DNA of 64,000 nt from Chryseobacterium sp. MEBOG06 (GCF_021869765.1 NZ_CP084580.1:248001-312000), one strand, 5' to 3'. Counted from the stretch's first letter, positions 7,616-16,579 are shown. Made by a program: numbers and translations. Notes: generated from the letters alone by a model not told the origin.

Positions 7616-10600
7616 ATGCAGTTAAAATCCATCAAAGAAAAGTTTCTTCCAGATCTGATGCAAAAGGAGTTTGGAAAAGAAATTTTCACTCAGTTAGAAA
7701 ATAGTCAGCATATTGCTGTAAAGGGAAGCGCCGGATCTTCGGTGTCCGTTTTTGTGTCCGAACTATTTTTAGTTCAGAAGAAAAATATTCTTTATCTCAT
7801 AGATGATAAGGAAGATGCTTTATATGCCAATACAGAAATGGAAGATCTCTTGGGAAAAGAAAAGGTGCTGTATTTCCCCGCCACCCATATGGAGCCCTAT
7901 CAGGTTGAAAAGACACAGAATGCCAATCTGGTATTAAGAACAGAAGTCTTGAATAAGATTAATTCCGGGCGGTCCCCAAAAGTGATTGTAGCTTATGCAG
8001 GGGCTTTGTCAGAAAAAGTTCTGAAGAAAGAAGATTTTAAAGCCATTTCACATCATATAAAAGTAGGCGATCAGCTGGATTTTGATTTTGTGGATGAATT
8101 ACTTACTCATTATCATTTTCAGCAGGCTGATTTTGTTTCAGAACCTGGGGAATTCTCAGTAAGAGGAGGGATTGTAGACGTCTTTTCTTACTCTTATGAA
8201 AAACCGTACCGGATTACTTTCTTCGGCAATGAAGTGGAAAGCATTAAAACTTTTGACATAGAGACGCAGCTTTCTGTAGAGAAGGTAAAAGAATTTCAGT
8301 TGGTCTCCAATATGAATTTCTCAGTAACCGGAAGCAGGGTTTCGTTGCTTCAGTTATTACCTCCGGAAAGCTATGTGGTTTCAAGAAATGGAAAGGTAGG
8401 AATGCTGAAAATTAAAACATTCTACGAGAAATCGCTGGAAAAATATGATACTTTAAATAAAAATATTGCCCATAGAACTCCTCAGGAGCTTTTTATTTCC
8501 GATCAGGAATTTCTGTTTGATTTTAAAAAATTTAAAACAGTTGATTTTGGAAGTGAGATGATTGAAGGCTTGAAGGATCTTGCCGAAATTAAAATGGAAC
8601 AGCTGCCACAGCCGTCTTTCCATAAAAACTTTGAACTGCTGATTGAAGACATTGAAGAAAAGCAGGCAGACGGATTTGATACCTGGATCTCTTTTTCTAC
8701 GGAAAAACAGAAAGAAAGACTGGAATCTATTTTTGAAGAGCTGGAACATGAACTTCCTTTTAAAAGCTTTAAATCTGAGCTTCATGAAGGGTTTGTAGAC
8801 CATACTCATAAGTTAATGGTCTATACAGACCACCAGATTTTTGACCGTTATCAAAGATATAAGGCGAAAAATACATTTGCCAAATCTGAACAGCTTACTC
8901 TGAAAGATCTTATGTCTTTGAAAATCGGAGACTATATCGCCCATATTGACCACGGAATCGGAAAATTTATGGGATTGGTAAAGGTAAATAATGACGGTAA
9001 AATTCAGGAATGTTTTAAACTGACTTATAAAAACGGAGATTTATTATATGTAAGTATTCATTCGCTTCATAAGATTTCAAAATATAACGGACCGGAGGGA
9101 AGAGAGATTGTTCTTAGCAAGCTCGGTTCTCCTGCCTGGAAATCTTTAAAACAGAAAACCAAAGCAAAGGTAAAGCAGATTGCTTTTGATCTTATTAAAC
9201 TATATGCACAGAGAAAAACGGCAAGAGGTTTTGCTTTTACACCGGATTCTTATCTGCAGAATGAGCTGGAGGCGAGTTTTATTTATGAAGACACTCCGGA
9301 TCAGGAAAAAGCTACTCTGGATGTGAAAAAAGACATGGAGGCAGATACAGTGATGGATCGTCTGGTGTGTGGAGATGTAGGATTTGGTAAAACAGAAGTT
9401 GCAATTCGTGCTGCATTTAAGGCGGCAACAGATGGTAAGCAGGTTGCTGTTTTGGTGCCAACAACTATTTTGGCATTTCAGCATTACAGAAGTTTCAAAG
9501 AAAGACTGAAAGATTTCCCGGTGAATGTTTCCTATGTCAACCGGTTTAGAACAGCAAAACAAAAATCGGAAACACTGGGTGATCTGAAGGAAGGGAAAGT
9601 GGATATTATCATCGGTACCCATCAGTTGGCAAGCAATTCTGTAAAGTTTAAAGATCTTGGATTGTTAATTATTGATGAAGAGCATAAATTCGGGGTTTCA
9701 GTGAAAGACAAACTGAAGACATTGAAAAACAATGTTGATACCCTTACTTTAACGGCTACTCCAATTCCAAGAACCCTGCAGTTTTCTTTAATGGCTGCAA
9801 GAGATCTATCAGTCATTAAAACGCCGCCGCCAAACAGACAGCCTGTAGATACACAAATGGTAGGATTCAATGAAGAAATTCTGCGTGATGCGGTTTCTTA
9901 TGAGCTTCAGAGAGACGGGCAGGTCTATTTTATTAATAATAGAATTGAAAACCTTAAAGATATTGCCGGGCTTATCCAGAGGCTGGTTCCGGATGCAAGA
10001 GTGATTACCGGACATGGGCAGATGGAAGGAAAGCAGCTGGAAAAGAATGTGCTGGACTTTATGGAAGGGAAGTATGATGTATTGGTTTCTACCACCATTG
10101 TAGAAAGTGGAGTGGATGTTCCTAATGCCAATACAATTTTCATTAATGATGCACAGAAATTTGGAATGGCGGATCTTCACCAGATGAGAGGAAGAGTAGG
10201 GCGAAGCAATAGAAAAGCTTTCTGCTACCTGATCACGCCGCCTTATGATATGATAACTTCAGATGCCAGAAAACGTTTGGAGGCCATTGAGCAGTTTTCT
10301 GATCTTGGAAGCGGTTTCCAGATTGCAATGAAAGATCTTGAGATCCGGGGAGCCGGAGATTTGCTGGGTGGTGAACAGAGCGGATTTATTAATGAGATGG
10401 GATTCGAAACTTATCAGAAATTGATGCAGGAGGCCCTCGAAGAATTGAAAGATGATGCAGATTTTGAAAATTTATTTGACAACGAAGAAGACAGACAGAA
10501 GCTTTTCAAGTCAGTAAAGGATGTGAATATTGATACTGATTTAGAATTGCTGCTGCCGGATTCTTATATCTATAATACGGAAGAAAGATTATTGCTGTAT

Positions 10601-10984
10601 CAGAAAATCGCTGAGATTAATAATGAACCTGAGCTTCATCAGTTTGAGCTTGAATTGATCGATCGTTTTGGTGCGCTGCCTAAAGAAGCTGTTAACCTAT
10701 TGAAAAGTGTTTCTTTAAAATGGCTTGCAGCAGAGATCGGTTTTGAGAAAATTGTTATGAAAAACGGAGTGTTTTTAGGATATTTTCCAGGTAATCCCCA
10801 GGATAAGTTTTATCAGACAGACAGATTCAGACATATCATTAATTATCTGACCCAAAATCCTGCTGAAGCACAGCTGAAAGAAAAGGCAGGGAAGGAAGCT
10901 AATCAGCTTATGATGAGAAAAGAGAAAGTGAAAAATGTAGATGAGGTCAATATGCTTCTGAAGGCTATCATAGAGCATAATTAA
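7616..10984 (+). CDS. mfd: Transcription-repair coupling factor Mfd
   Basis: 1122 residues starting at MQLKSIKEKFLP; an upstream TTG overlapping the promoter was rejected. Mfd releases RNA polymerase stalled at DNA lesions and recruits UvrA. The order is as expected: an N-terminal UvrB-like region, a CarD-like RNA polymerase interaction domain around residue 435 (LKIGDYIAHIDHGIGKFMG), then the RecG-like translocase with Walker A (GDVGFGKTEVA, about residue 586), the DEEHKFG box (about 684), TLTATPIPRTLQ and RGRVGRS, and a C-terminal TRCF domain. Its own promoter and a downstream terminator make it monocistronic. Confidence 0.97.
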   Translation: MQLKSIKEKFLPDLMQKEFGKEIFTQLENSQHIAVKGSAGSSVSVFVSELFLVQKKNILYLIDDKEDALYANTEMEDLLGKEKVLYFPATHMEPYQVEKTQNANLVLRTEVLNKINSGRSPKVIVAYAGALSEKVLKKEDFKAISHHIKVGDQLDFDFVDELLTHYHFQQADFVSEPGEFSVRGGIVDVFSYSYEKPYRITFFGNEVESIKTFDIETQLSVEKVKEFQLVSNMNFSVTGSRVSLLQLLPPESYVVSRNGKVGMLKIKTFYEKSLEKYDTLNKNIAHRTPQELFISDQEFLFDFKKFKTVDFGSEMIEGLKDLAEIKMEQLPQPSFHKNFELLIEDIEEKQADGFDTWISFSTEKQKERLESIFEELEHELPFKSFKSELHEGFVDHTHKLMVYTDHQIFDRYQRYKAKNTFAKSEQLTLKDLMSLKIGDYIAHIDHGIGKFMGLVKVNNDGKIQECFKLTYKNGDLLYVSIHSLHKISKYNGPEGREIVLSKLGSPAWKSLKQKTKAKVKQIAFDLIKLYAQRKTARGFAFTPDSYLQNELEASFIYEDTPDQEKATLDVKKDMEADTVMDRLVCGDVGFGKTEVAIRAAFKAATDGKQVAVLVPTTILAFQHYRSFKERLKDFPVNVSYVNRFRTAKQKSETLGDLKEGKVDIIIGTHQLASNSVKFKDLGLLIIDEEHKFGVSVKDKLKTLKNNVDTLTLTATPIPRTLQFSLMAARDLSVIKTPPPNRQPVDTQMVGFNEEILRDAVSYELQRDGQVYFINNRIENLKDIAGLIQRLVPDARVITGHGQMEGKQLEKNVLDFMEGKYDVLVSTTIVESGVDVPNANTIFINDAQKFGMADLHQMRGRVGRSNRKAFCYLITPPYDMITSDARKRLEAIEQFSDLGSGFQIAMKDLEIRGAGDLLGGEQSGFINEMGFETYQKLMQEALEELKDDADFENLFDNEEDRQKLFKSVKDVNIDTDLELLLPDSYIYNTEERLLLYQKIAEINNEPELHQFELELIDRFGALPKEAVNLLKSVSLKWLAAEIGFEKIVMKNGVFLGYFPGNPQDKFYQTDRFRHIINYLTQNPAEAQLKEKAGKEANQLMMRKEKVKNVDEVNMLLKAIIEHN

Positions 10985-11028
10985 GCGGTACTTTTCATAT
11001 ATCGTAAAATTTCCCATAAAATTTTTAT

Positions 11029-11064
11029 AAACATATAAGAACTTAAGTTTTTATATGTTTTTTT
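11029..11064 (+). terminator. mfd terminator
   Basis: AAACATATAA (11029-11038) pairs with TTATATGTTT (11051-11060); an inner AACTT/AAGTT stem completes it and a T-tract follows. Confidence 0.75.
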
Positions 11065-11240
11065 ATGATTATTATCAGGTTTTTATTCTGAAATATTCAT
11101 TCTGAGGAGAATTAATGCCCTTTTCATGGTGTTAAAATCACTTTTTATTGATAAAAAATAATCTGTAATCCCTGATACAGCAAGGGATTGGAGCGGTACA
11201 TTATTTTTTTCTGGTAGAAAAATTAGAGTTATGTAGAAAT

Positions 11241-11306
11241 AATTCTACTTTTATGTGTGATTAATTCTATGCTGTAATGTGTTTATTTCTATGGCTTTAT
11301 GGGGGT
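11241..11306. repeat. Three degenerate 22-bp direct repeats
   Basis: AATTCTACT, AATTCTATG and ATTTCTATG begin at 11241, 11263 and 11285, exactly 22 bp apart. Further agreement (a TG-rich second half) follows in each unit. They sit about 30-95 bp upstream of the -7 element at 11336, where an activator array would be expected. The first unit also overlaps the inverted repeat GTAGAA/TTCTAC (11233-11248). Confidence 0.4.
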
Positions 11307-11335
11307 ATAACTGGAATTTTTAGGACTTCAATTTG

Positions 11336-11343
11336 TACCTTTG
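11336..11343 (+). promoter_or_regulatory. -7 element of the secreted paralog array
   Basis: TACCTTTG followed by CA, a full consensus match. It ends 11 nt before the ATG at 11355, so the leader would be under 10 nt. Confidence 0.6.
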
Positions 11344-11354
11344 CAGTCCTCATT

Positions 11355-12173
11355 ATGAAAAAAACTATATATTGTTGCGTAATTGGATTATTATCTTTCC
11401 AAATTCACGCACAGGTGGGAATCGGGACTCCCAAACCAAAGTCTAGTCTCGATGTGAATGGTAAAACTACCCTAAGAAAAGAACTTAGAGTAGGGGGAAC
11501 TTCAACGCAGGTTGGGGACGCCGGATTGAACGGTCAGGTTTTGATTTCTCAGGGAGAGGGACTGCCACCTGTCTGGAAATCTTTGAATCTTTCTTTTATA
11601 GAAGAGGGGCAGTACAAATTAATCAATTCATACTTATCTTCGGATCAGACCGGGATCATCAATCTTCCCGATACTACCGGAAACAGTATTGTTTACAAAA
11701 ATAGTGTCGGAGATCTTGTCTCTGATGTTTCGAAAGGGAAATGGGTGAAAATCACCAATCTTGAGACTAATTTTACTATCAAAAACGGAAAAAACAGGCT
11801 TACTTATCAGTTTCAGACAGGAGTTGAAATAAAAGCACCTGCACCCGGTACTTCCGATAATGTAAGGTTTACCTGTGGGGTTTTCAGAAACGGAGCTCTG
11901 GTAGCGGTGCGTCCTGACAGGATTGCTTCTAATAATAATGCTGCAAAACAAGGTCTTCAGGATTATATCTTTACCCTGAATTATACTGAGCAGAATGTTC
12001 CGATAGGTCCTCATAAGGTTGAGATTGCCTGTAGAAAGATTGAAACTTCAAATACGAACGCACAATTCGCAATAGGTCGTGATGTACAGAGTTCCAATGG
12101 AGCTTCTAATGCATTTACGCTGGAATCTGATATGAAGATCGATGTCCTTGAATTTGTGACTTATAAAAATTAA
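11355..12173 (+). CDS. Exported QVGIxT-LDVNG protein, array copy 1
   Basis: 272 residues from MKKTIYCCVIGLLSF; the longer frame upstream overlaps the promoter and was rejected. The signal peptide ends at HAQ. The mature N-terminus is QVGIGTPKPKSSLDVNGKTTLRKELRVGG, a motif widespread in exported proteins of Flavobacteriia and similar to stalk starts of fibre-like proteins. It is followed by a GLPPVWKSL linker and a beta-rich C-terminal domain (about residues 90-272) containing TCGVFRNGALVAVRP and VEIACRKIE. The three genes of this array share this plan and are separated by only 7 nt. Function unknown; surface exposure is inferred. Confidence 0.82.
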   Translation: MKKTIYCCVIGLLSFQIHAQVGIGTPKPKSSLDVNGKTTLRKELRVGGTSTQVGDAGLNGQVLISQGEGLPPVWKSLNLSFIEEGQYKLINSYLSSDQTGIINLPDTTGNSIVYKNSVGDLVSDVSKGKWVKITNLETNFTIKNGKNRLTYQFQTGVEIKAPAPGTSDNVRFTCGVFRNGALVAVRPDRIASNNNAAKQGLQDYIFTLNYTEQNVPIGPHKVEIACRKIETSNTNAQFAIGRDVQSSNGASNAFTLESDMKIDVLEFVTYKN

Positions 12174-12180
12174 TCAAACG

Positions 12181-12999
12181 ATGAAAAAACTATTATCAAC
12201 TTTGTTTCTTACTATAGGGCTTTTATTGTCAGCTCAAGTAGGAATCAAAACCGAAACCCCACGGTCAACACTGGATGTGAATGGAGATATAAACTTCAGG
12301 AATAAAATTGCTGTTTTTGATGCTTCTGATAATTCTGTTTCTCAGGGGAATAATGATCAGTTGCTGGTTTCCCGGGGAGAAGGACTCCCACCGGTCTGGA
12401 AAACACTTCGTATTCCTGAGTATGAGACTAATAAGTTTTATTTGATCTATAATAACTCATTTTCTGATAAAGTAGGAGCCAGTTTTACATCTTCAGATGA
12501 TTCTACTGTAAATTACGGTTCGAGAGGTGGTACTTTTACCAAAGGAAAAGAATACAGTACTCTTTCGAAGTTTAAAAAAATTGACGGACTTTCACAAGAT
12601 ATAACGGTATTCAGTACTCAAAGTAAAGCTTATTTTCTGTTTGAAACAGTAGTACAGGCCGACTTTGGGGTAGCGGGTACTACGGATACTTCAATAGATT
12701 ATGCATGCGGGATTTTTGTCGATGATAAATTGGTGAATTTGCGTCAAAGGAATTTGAAGGCAATCAATGCCCAGTATCCGTTCCTTACTCATACTCAGAT
12801 AGGAATTGTAGAGAACCTTTCTAAAGGAACTCATAAAGTAAGTGTTGCGTGTACAAGATTAGGTTCTTATGGTGCTTCAAATAATACCCTTACAATAGGT
12901 ACAAATGTCTATACTAATATCAACAGCTTTATCTCTCAATCATCTCTTAAGGTAGATGTATATGAAGTTCCTGAGGTTTTTAATAATGTTATAAACTAA
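12181..12999 (+). CDS. Exported QVGIxT-LDVNG protein, array copy 2
   Basis: 272 residues with a signal peptide ending at LLSAQ. It opens with QVGIKTETPRSTLDVNGD, then QLLVSRGEGLPPVWKTL, almost the same linker as copy 1. The C-terminal domain repeats the pattern: YACGIFVDDKLVNLRQ and HKVSVACTRLG match TCGVFRNGALVAVRP and VEIACRKIE of copy 1. The ends of the three proteins all run into an S-SLKVDVYE- or S-DMKIDVLE-like strand. It starts 7 nt after copy 1, so it is certainly in the same transcript. It likely arose by tandem duplication followed by strong divergence. Confidence 0.82.
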   Translation: MKKLLSTLFLTIGLLLSAQVGIKTETPRSTLDVNGDINFRNKIAVFDASDNSVSQGNNDQLLVSRGEGLPPVWKTLRIPEYETNKFYLIYNNSFSDKVGASFTSSDDSTVNYGSRGGTFTKGKEYSTLSKFKKIDGLSQDITVFSTQSKAYFLFETVVQADFGVAGTTDTSIDYACGIFVDDKLVNLRQRNLKAINAQYPFLTHTQIGIVENLSKGTHKVSVACTRLGSYGASNNTLTIGTNVYTNINSFISQSSLKVDVYEVPEVFNNVIN

Positions 13000-13006
13000 G
13001 CAGATT

Positions 13007-13744
13007 ATGAAAAAAATAGTATTTGTAATATCTCTTGTGTTAGTTGCAGGTGTAAAGGCTCAGGTGGGTATTAATACTCCTAGCCCAACTAATATGTTAG
13101 ATGTTAATGGAGATCTCAATATCAACAAAGAATTAAGAACAGGGGGTACAGATGTACTGAAAGGATCTGCCGGAACAGCAGGAGATATTTTACATAATAA
13201 CTCTACATTGACCGCAAATGACTGGAAAACGATTAAAATTGCTGATGGACAAGGAAGTATGTCTGTGTTTTCAATCAATACGGTGGCAGACAATACAGGA
13301 ATTACTTTTTCCGGGAATAACGGATTGACAAATCCTTATAGTGACGGAGAAGCTTTGGGAACTAACTGGACGGTACTTCCCCAAGCAACTGACTCATTTT
13401 CTGTGACCAATGGAACGAATAAGGCCACTTTTTCATTTCAGACTACGGTTCAGAAAACGGGAACAAATTCTGCGACTTTTGCCTGCGGAATTTTTATAGA
13501 TAATAAGCTTAGAGCCGTAAGAACAGATGTTTTATTGGGGGATACAGGGGCTTACAAGATTTTTAATCTTAATGCTACCCTTACAAATCTGAATCCTCAA
13601 AATAAATATACGGTTAAAGTTGCCTGTACAAAAAGAGCAATTTCAGGGACTACACTGGGAATAGGAAGAGCTGTTGATGCGACATACCTTAATAGTGATA
13701 TGTCTCAGTCGGTTCTGACGACTTCTGTATTGCAGCCTTATTAA
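13007..13744 (+). CDS. Exported QVGIxT-LDVNG protein, array copy 3
   Basis: 245 residues, the shortest of the three. The signal peptide ends at VKAQ and is followed by QVGINTPSPTNMLDVNGDLN. Like copy 1 it has a KELRTGGTDVLKGSAGTAGD segment, here followed by ILHNNSTLTANDWKTIKI in place of the GLPPVWK linker. The C-terminal domain keeps FACGIFIDNKLRAVRTD and YTVKVACTKRA. It starts 7 nt after copy 2 and is followed by a hairpin terminator, closing the operon. Confidence 0.82.
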   Translation: MKKIVFVISLVLVAGVKAQVGINTPSPTNMLDVNGDLNINKELRTGGTDVLKGSAGTAGDILHNNSTLTANDWKTIKIADGQGSMSVFSINTVADNTGITFSGNNGLTNPYSDGEALGTNWTVLPQATDSFSVTNGTNKATFSFQTTVQKTGTNSATFACGIFIDNKLRAVRTDVLLGDTGAYKIFNLNATLTNLNPQNKYTVKVACTKRAISGTTLGIGRAVDATYLNSDMSQSVLTTSVLQPY

Positions 13745-13768
13745 TTTTTACACTTATACAATAAATAG

Positions 13769-13801
13769 AAATCTAGAAACGTTATGTTTTTAGATTTTTT
13801 T
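13769..13801 (+). terminator. Terminator of the three-gene array
   Basis: AAATCTA plus AAAC (13769-13780) pairs with GTTT plus TAGATTT (13786-13797) with one mismatch, followed by a T-tract. Confidence 0.7.
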
Positions 13802-13866
13802 GCTTATTAACTCTATTCCTTGTGAATTTGTTTGAATAAAGTAGAGTGTATTATCGAAAATTGAAT

Positions 13867-13874
13867 TATATTTG
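13867..13874 (+). promoter_or_regulatory. Candidate -7 element
   Basis: TATATTTG, 20 nt before the ATG at 13895. Consensus match without a clear -33 partner. Confidence 0.5.
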
Positions 13875-13894
13875 AACAATCTAAAAAACTCTCT

Positions 13895-14767
13895 ATGGTA
13901 AAAAACTATTTTCTTAAAATGTTTGCCGGTATTGCTTTTCTAGGGCTGCTGGCAGCATGTAATACTACATCGGACCCAACAGAATCTATCCCTGATCCTG
14001 ATCCGGGAATTCCACCCCAAAAAGTTCTGACGAAGATCAGCGTGAATAATGTTTCCCGTGAAGAATATATGACAGCCCCGGTAACCGGAATTTTGCAGCA
14101 GGCAGTATTTAAAGATGAGAGCGCAACGAATGTAAGTGCGTATTACACAGGAACGGTAACCTATACCGACAAAAATATTACTAAAGTGAAGTTCGTAAGT
14201 TCTGCAACAGCCAGTCTTGCCTATGAGTTTAATATTATCCCCGATGGTACCGGGAAGAAAATTTATAATGCAACCTGTACAGGAACGGGAACAACACCTG
14301 CCTTATCTCATGTAAGTGATTATACTTTCTCCTACGATGTAGCAACAGATAAACTGACTAAGATTCTTGAAAAAAGAAAAGCAGGGGGAATTAGTGCTTA
14401 TAACAGATTCATAGAATATGCTTTTGTTTATACCGGAAACGAGGTTTTTCAGGTGGTTTGTACAAAAGGCATACTGGATATTAATGGAGCTCCGGAGCAG
14501 GGTACAGCCACGGTTACAAAGTACAACTTTCAAAATTATGACGGTAAAAAAAGCCCGTTCTCTACACTTCCATCAACGTACTTCATTATGCAGGGGCTGA
14601 TAGATCCAATTAATTTCTACAGATTATCCCCAAGCAACCCTACTTCTATGTACATACAAACGCCGTCTTCTTCAACGAATACAGCTCAAAGCTATTCATA
14701 TGACAATCAGGGATACCCTGTTATAGAGAAAAATCAGAATTTGACTTATAGCTATAAAAATTTATAG
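13895..14767 (+). CDS. Lipoprotein of unknown function (paralog of the next gene)
   Basis: 290 residues. The signal peptide ends in a lipobox LLAAC (Cys near residue 22), followed by a Pro/Asp-rich tether (DPTESIPDPDPGIPP). The mature part is beta-rich, with alternating short strands: YTGTVTYTDKNITKVKF, YTFSYDVATDKLTKI and YAFVYTGNEVFQVV. This YxYxxxxxxxK rhythm is reminiscent of YD-repeat or DUF-type beta-barrel lipoproteins. The closing QSYSYDNQGYPVIEKNQ and the stretch FYRLSPSNPTSMYI resemble the following gene, so the two are probably diverged duplicates. Function unknown. Confidence 0.78.
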   Translation: MVKNYFLKMFAGIAFLGLLAACNTTSDPTESIPDPDPGIPPQKVLTKISVNNVSREEYMTAPVTGILQQAVFKDESATNVSAYYTGTVTYTDKNITKVKFVSSATASLAYEFNIIPDGTGKKIYNATCTGTGTTPALSHVSDYTFSYDVATDKLTKILEKRKAGGISAYNRFIEYAFVYTGNEVFQVVCTKGILDINGAPEQGTATVTKYNFQNYDGKKSPFSTLPSTYFIMQGLIDPINFYRLSPSNPTSMYIQTPSSSTNTAQSYSYDNQGYPVIEKNQNLTYSYKNL

Positions 14768-14831
14768 GAAAGCTATAATTAAGAATCACATCAGAATATA
14801 AATAATCATATAATTTTTAAGCAAAAAAAAT

Positions 14832-14839
14832 TATATTTG
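14832..14839 (+). promoter_or_regulatory. Candidate -7 element
   Basis: TATATTTG, 26 nt before the ATG at 14866. Same element and similar spacing as for the paralog upstream, suggesting each lipoprotein has its own promoter. Confidence 0.5.
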
Positions 14840-14865
14840 TCAAAAAATTAATCAATTACCAGGAA

Positions 14866-15798
14866 ATGAAACAAATTTTCTATTTTATTTTATTAATAGC
14901 AGGCTTTTCCTCAATACATTCTTGTAAGAGTTTATTGGATGAGGATGGGAATCCTTTATTAGACCTTAATACAACAGAAGGATTAAGCGGCCCAAGAGCA
15001 TTATACAGAGAAATAACTTCTAAAGATACTATTGCAGAATATCACTACAGTGGACTTCTTGTGACAAAAGTGATCACGGACAGTGCTTCTATCACGGATA
15101 TTATGTACAGTGGTGACAAAATCAGCCAAATTAACTTTAATGGCTTTTTAGATCTTGATGGAAATGGAAAGTTGGATAAAGACAGTATATCTTATACCCA
15201 ATTATTCACGTATGCAAACAATAGCAAATTGGCAACAATTTCTGAAAACCGTTCTACTTTCAGAAGACCTCCGCCCGTACTGCCATCAACTACTCCAGGT
15301 CCACAGACATTATTGAAAAAAGAGAAAACTCTTTATAACATAAAATACAGTGTATCTACAGGGAAACTAGATTCTATTATTATGAGAAACGGACCGGATG
15401 TTGCCGGAACTCAGTTTAATTACACAGATTACTCAAGGACGGCTTACAGCTATGTAGGAGATAACGTTTCCAAAGTAATAAGATATTATGGCCCTATGGC
15501 AGGAGGTATTTTTGGAGGTGTAACCGGAAAATTCAGTTATGAATATTATGCATATGATGATCAGGTGAGCCCTTTCACATTACTTCCACATGTGTATAAA
15601 ATTTCAAGATTATTATCTACAGAGATCAATGATAAAGAAAGTCTTATTTTATCTCCAAACAACCCTAAGAGATGGTCGGTGACGGATCTTACGCCACCTA
15701 TTCCAACTCCAATTGTAAAGAGTACCAATTATGTTTATGATCCTCAGACTTATATGACGAAAGGATACGGTGTGAACTACATCTACAAACCACAATAG
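14866..15798 (+). CDS. Lipoprotein of unknown function (paralog of the previous gene)
   Basis: 310 residues. The lipobox SSIHSC places Cys near residue 20. The fold pattern matches the gene before it: YHYSGLLVTKVITD, IMYSGDKISQINF, IKYSVSTGKLDSIIM and YSYVGDNVSKVIRYY form successive beta-hairpins, LILSPNNPKRWSV corresponds to YRLSPSNPTSMYI, and YVYDPQTYMTKGYGVNYIYKP to the end of the other. An Asp/Gly stretch (DLDGNGKLDKD) resembles a Ca-binding loop. It ends in a strong terminator. Function unknown. Confidence 0.78.
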   Translation: MKQIFYFILLIAGFSSIHSCKSLLDEDGNPLLDLNTTEGLSGPRALYREITSKDTIAEYHYSGLLVTKVITDSASITDIMYSGDKISQINFNGFLDLDGNGKLDKDSISYTQLFTYANNSKLATISENRSTFRRPPPVLPSTTPGPQTLLKKEKTLYNIKYSVSTGKLDSIIMRNGPDVAGTQFNYTDYSRTAYSYVGDNVSKVIRYYGPMAGGIFGGVTGKFSYEYYAYDDQVSPFTLLPHVYKISRLLSTEINDKESLILSPNNPKRWSVTDLTPPIPTPIVKSTNYVYDPQTYMTKGYGVNYIYKPQ

Positions 15799-15819
15799 AA
15801 GACTTTTTTGACAATATTG

Positions 15820-15850
15820 AAACTCAATCTTTCCTAAGATTGAGTTTTTT
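15820..15850 (+). terminator. Terminator between lipoprotein gene and pth
   Basis: A perfect 12-bp stem (15820-15831 with 15836-15847), 4-nt loop and a T-tract. Its 3' arm includes the likely -33 TTG of the pth promoter. Confidence 0.85.
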
Positions 15851-15871
15851 ATTTTTTATCGCTTAATTTTG
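15840..15871 (+). promoter_or_regulatory. pth promoter
   Basis: -33 TTG at 15840-15842, 21 nt spacer, -7 TAATTTTG at 15864-15871. Full match to the Bacteroidota pattern; the ATG follows 13 nt later. Confidence 0.65.
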
Positions 15872-15884
15872 CAAAAAATTTCTG

Positions 15885-16448
15885 ATGAAATATTTAATCG
15901 TCGGGCTTGGAAACAAAGGCTCAGAATATGAAAATACACGACATAATATAGGATTTAAAGTGGCAGAGAAAATTGCTGAAACACTTGGCACTTCATTCAA
16001 TACAGCTAATTTTGGATGGATGGCCGAAGGTAAACATAAAGGCAGAAAAGTTTTTGTTCTTAAACCTGATACCTATATGAATCTTTCCGGAAATGCCGTA
16101 AAATACTGGATGCAGAAAGAAAATATCCCTTTAGAAAATGTACTGATCGTAACCGATGATCTGGCTCTTCCTTTCGGAACATTAAGGATGAAAGGAAAAG
16201 GATCTGATGCAGGGCATAACGGGCTGAAAAATATTAATGAAGTCCTGCAGACCCAAAACTATGCAAGACTGCGTTTTGGGATTTCTGCCGATTTTTCTGC
16301 TGGGCGACAGGTAGATTATGTTCTCGGAACCTGGAATGAAGAAGAGTCGGAAAAACTGCCGGAGAGAATTGAAACCTTTTCCAAGGCCAGCCTTTCTTTC
16401 GTATTTGCCGGATTAAATAACACGATGTCTGCATTTAACGGGAAATGA
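15885..16448 (+). CDS. pth: Peptidyl-tRNA hydrolase
   Basis: 187 residues, normal for bacterial Pth, which frees tRNA from peptidyl-tRNAs dropped by the ribosome. It opens with [23 protein letters not shown], giving the catalytic His20 and neighbouring Asn21. [33 protein letters not shown] and AGHNGLKNI supply the conserved Asp of the active site and the Asn and Gly residues that bind the substrate. Its promoter overlaps the upstream terminator. It is followed by a hairpin shared with the convergent immunity-like gene. Confidence 0.96.
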   Translation: MKYLIVGLGNKGSEYENTRHNIGFKVAEKIAETLGTSFNTANFGWMAEGKHKGRKVFVLKPDTYMNLSGNAVKYWMQKENIPLENVLIVTDDLALPFGTLRMKGKGSDAGHNGLKNINEVLQTQNYARLRFGISADFSAGRQVDYVLGTWNEEESEKLPERIETFSKASLSFVFAGLNNTMSAFNGK

Positions 16449-16503
16449 TTCCGGATTGGGATTAGGAAGCCCCAAGATTAAGATTATAGTAATACTTAAA
16501 AGA

Positions 16504-16530
16504 ATGACTACCCCATTTTGAGGTAGTCAT
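16504..16530. terminator. Bidirectional hairpin between convergent genes
   Basis: ATGACTACC (16504-16512) pairs with GGTAGTCAT (16522-16530), 9-nt loop. The T-tract is weak, so its efficiency is uncertain. Confidence 0.5.
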
Positions 16531-16579
16531 CTCATTATCGTTGAAGAATAATTTTTATTACCTAAAAACTATAATAGGT

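Larger units (their letters stand above)
10985..11354. other. Intergenic region with terminator, repeat and promoter
   Basis: This gene-free stretch holds the mfd terminator (11029-11064), a short inverted repeat (11233-11248), a degenerate 22-bp direct repeat (11241-11306), and the -7 element of the secreted paralog array. No coding sequence is supported. Confidence 0.6.

Noticed and set aside
11241..11306. Repeats as a CRISPR array
   Set aside because: Only three degenerate 22-bp units with no spacers of constant length between distinct repeats; no cas genes anywhere in the window.
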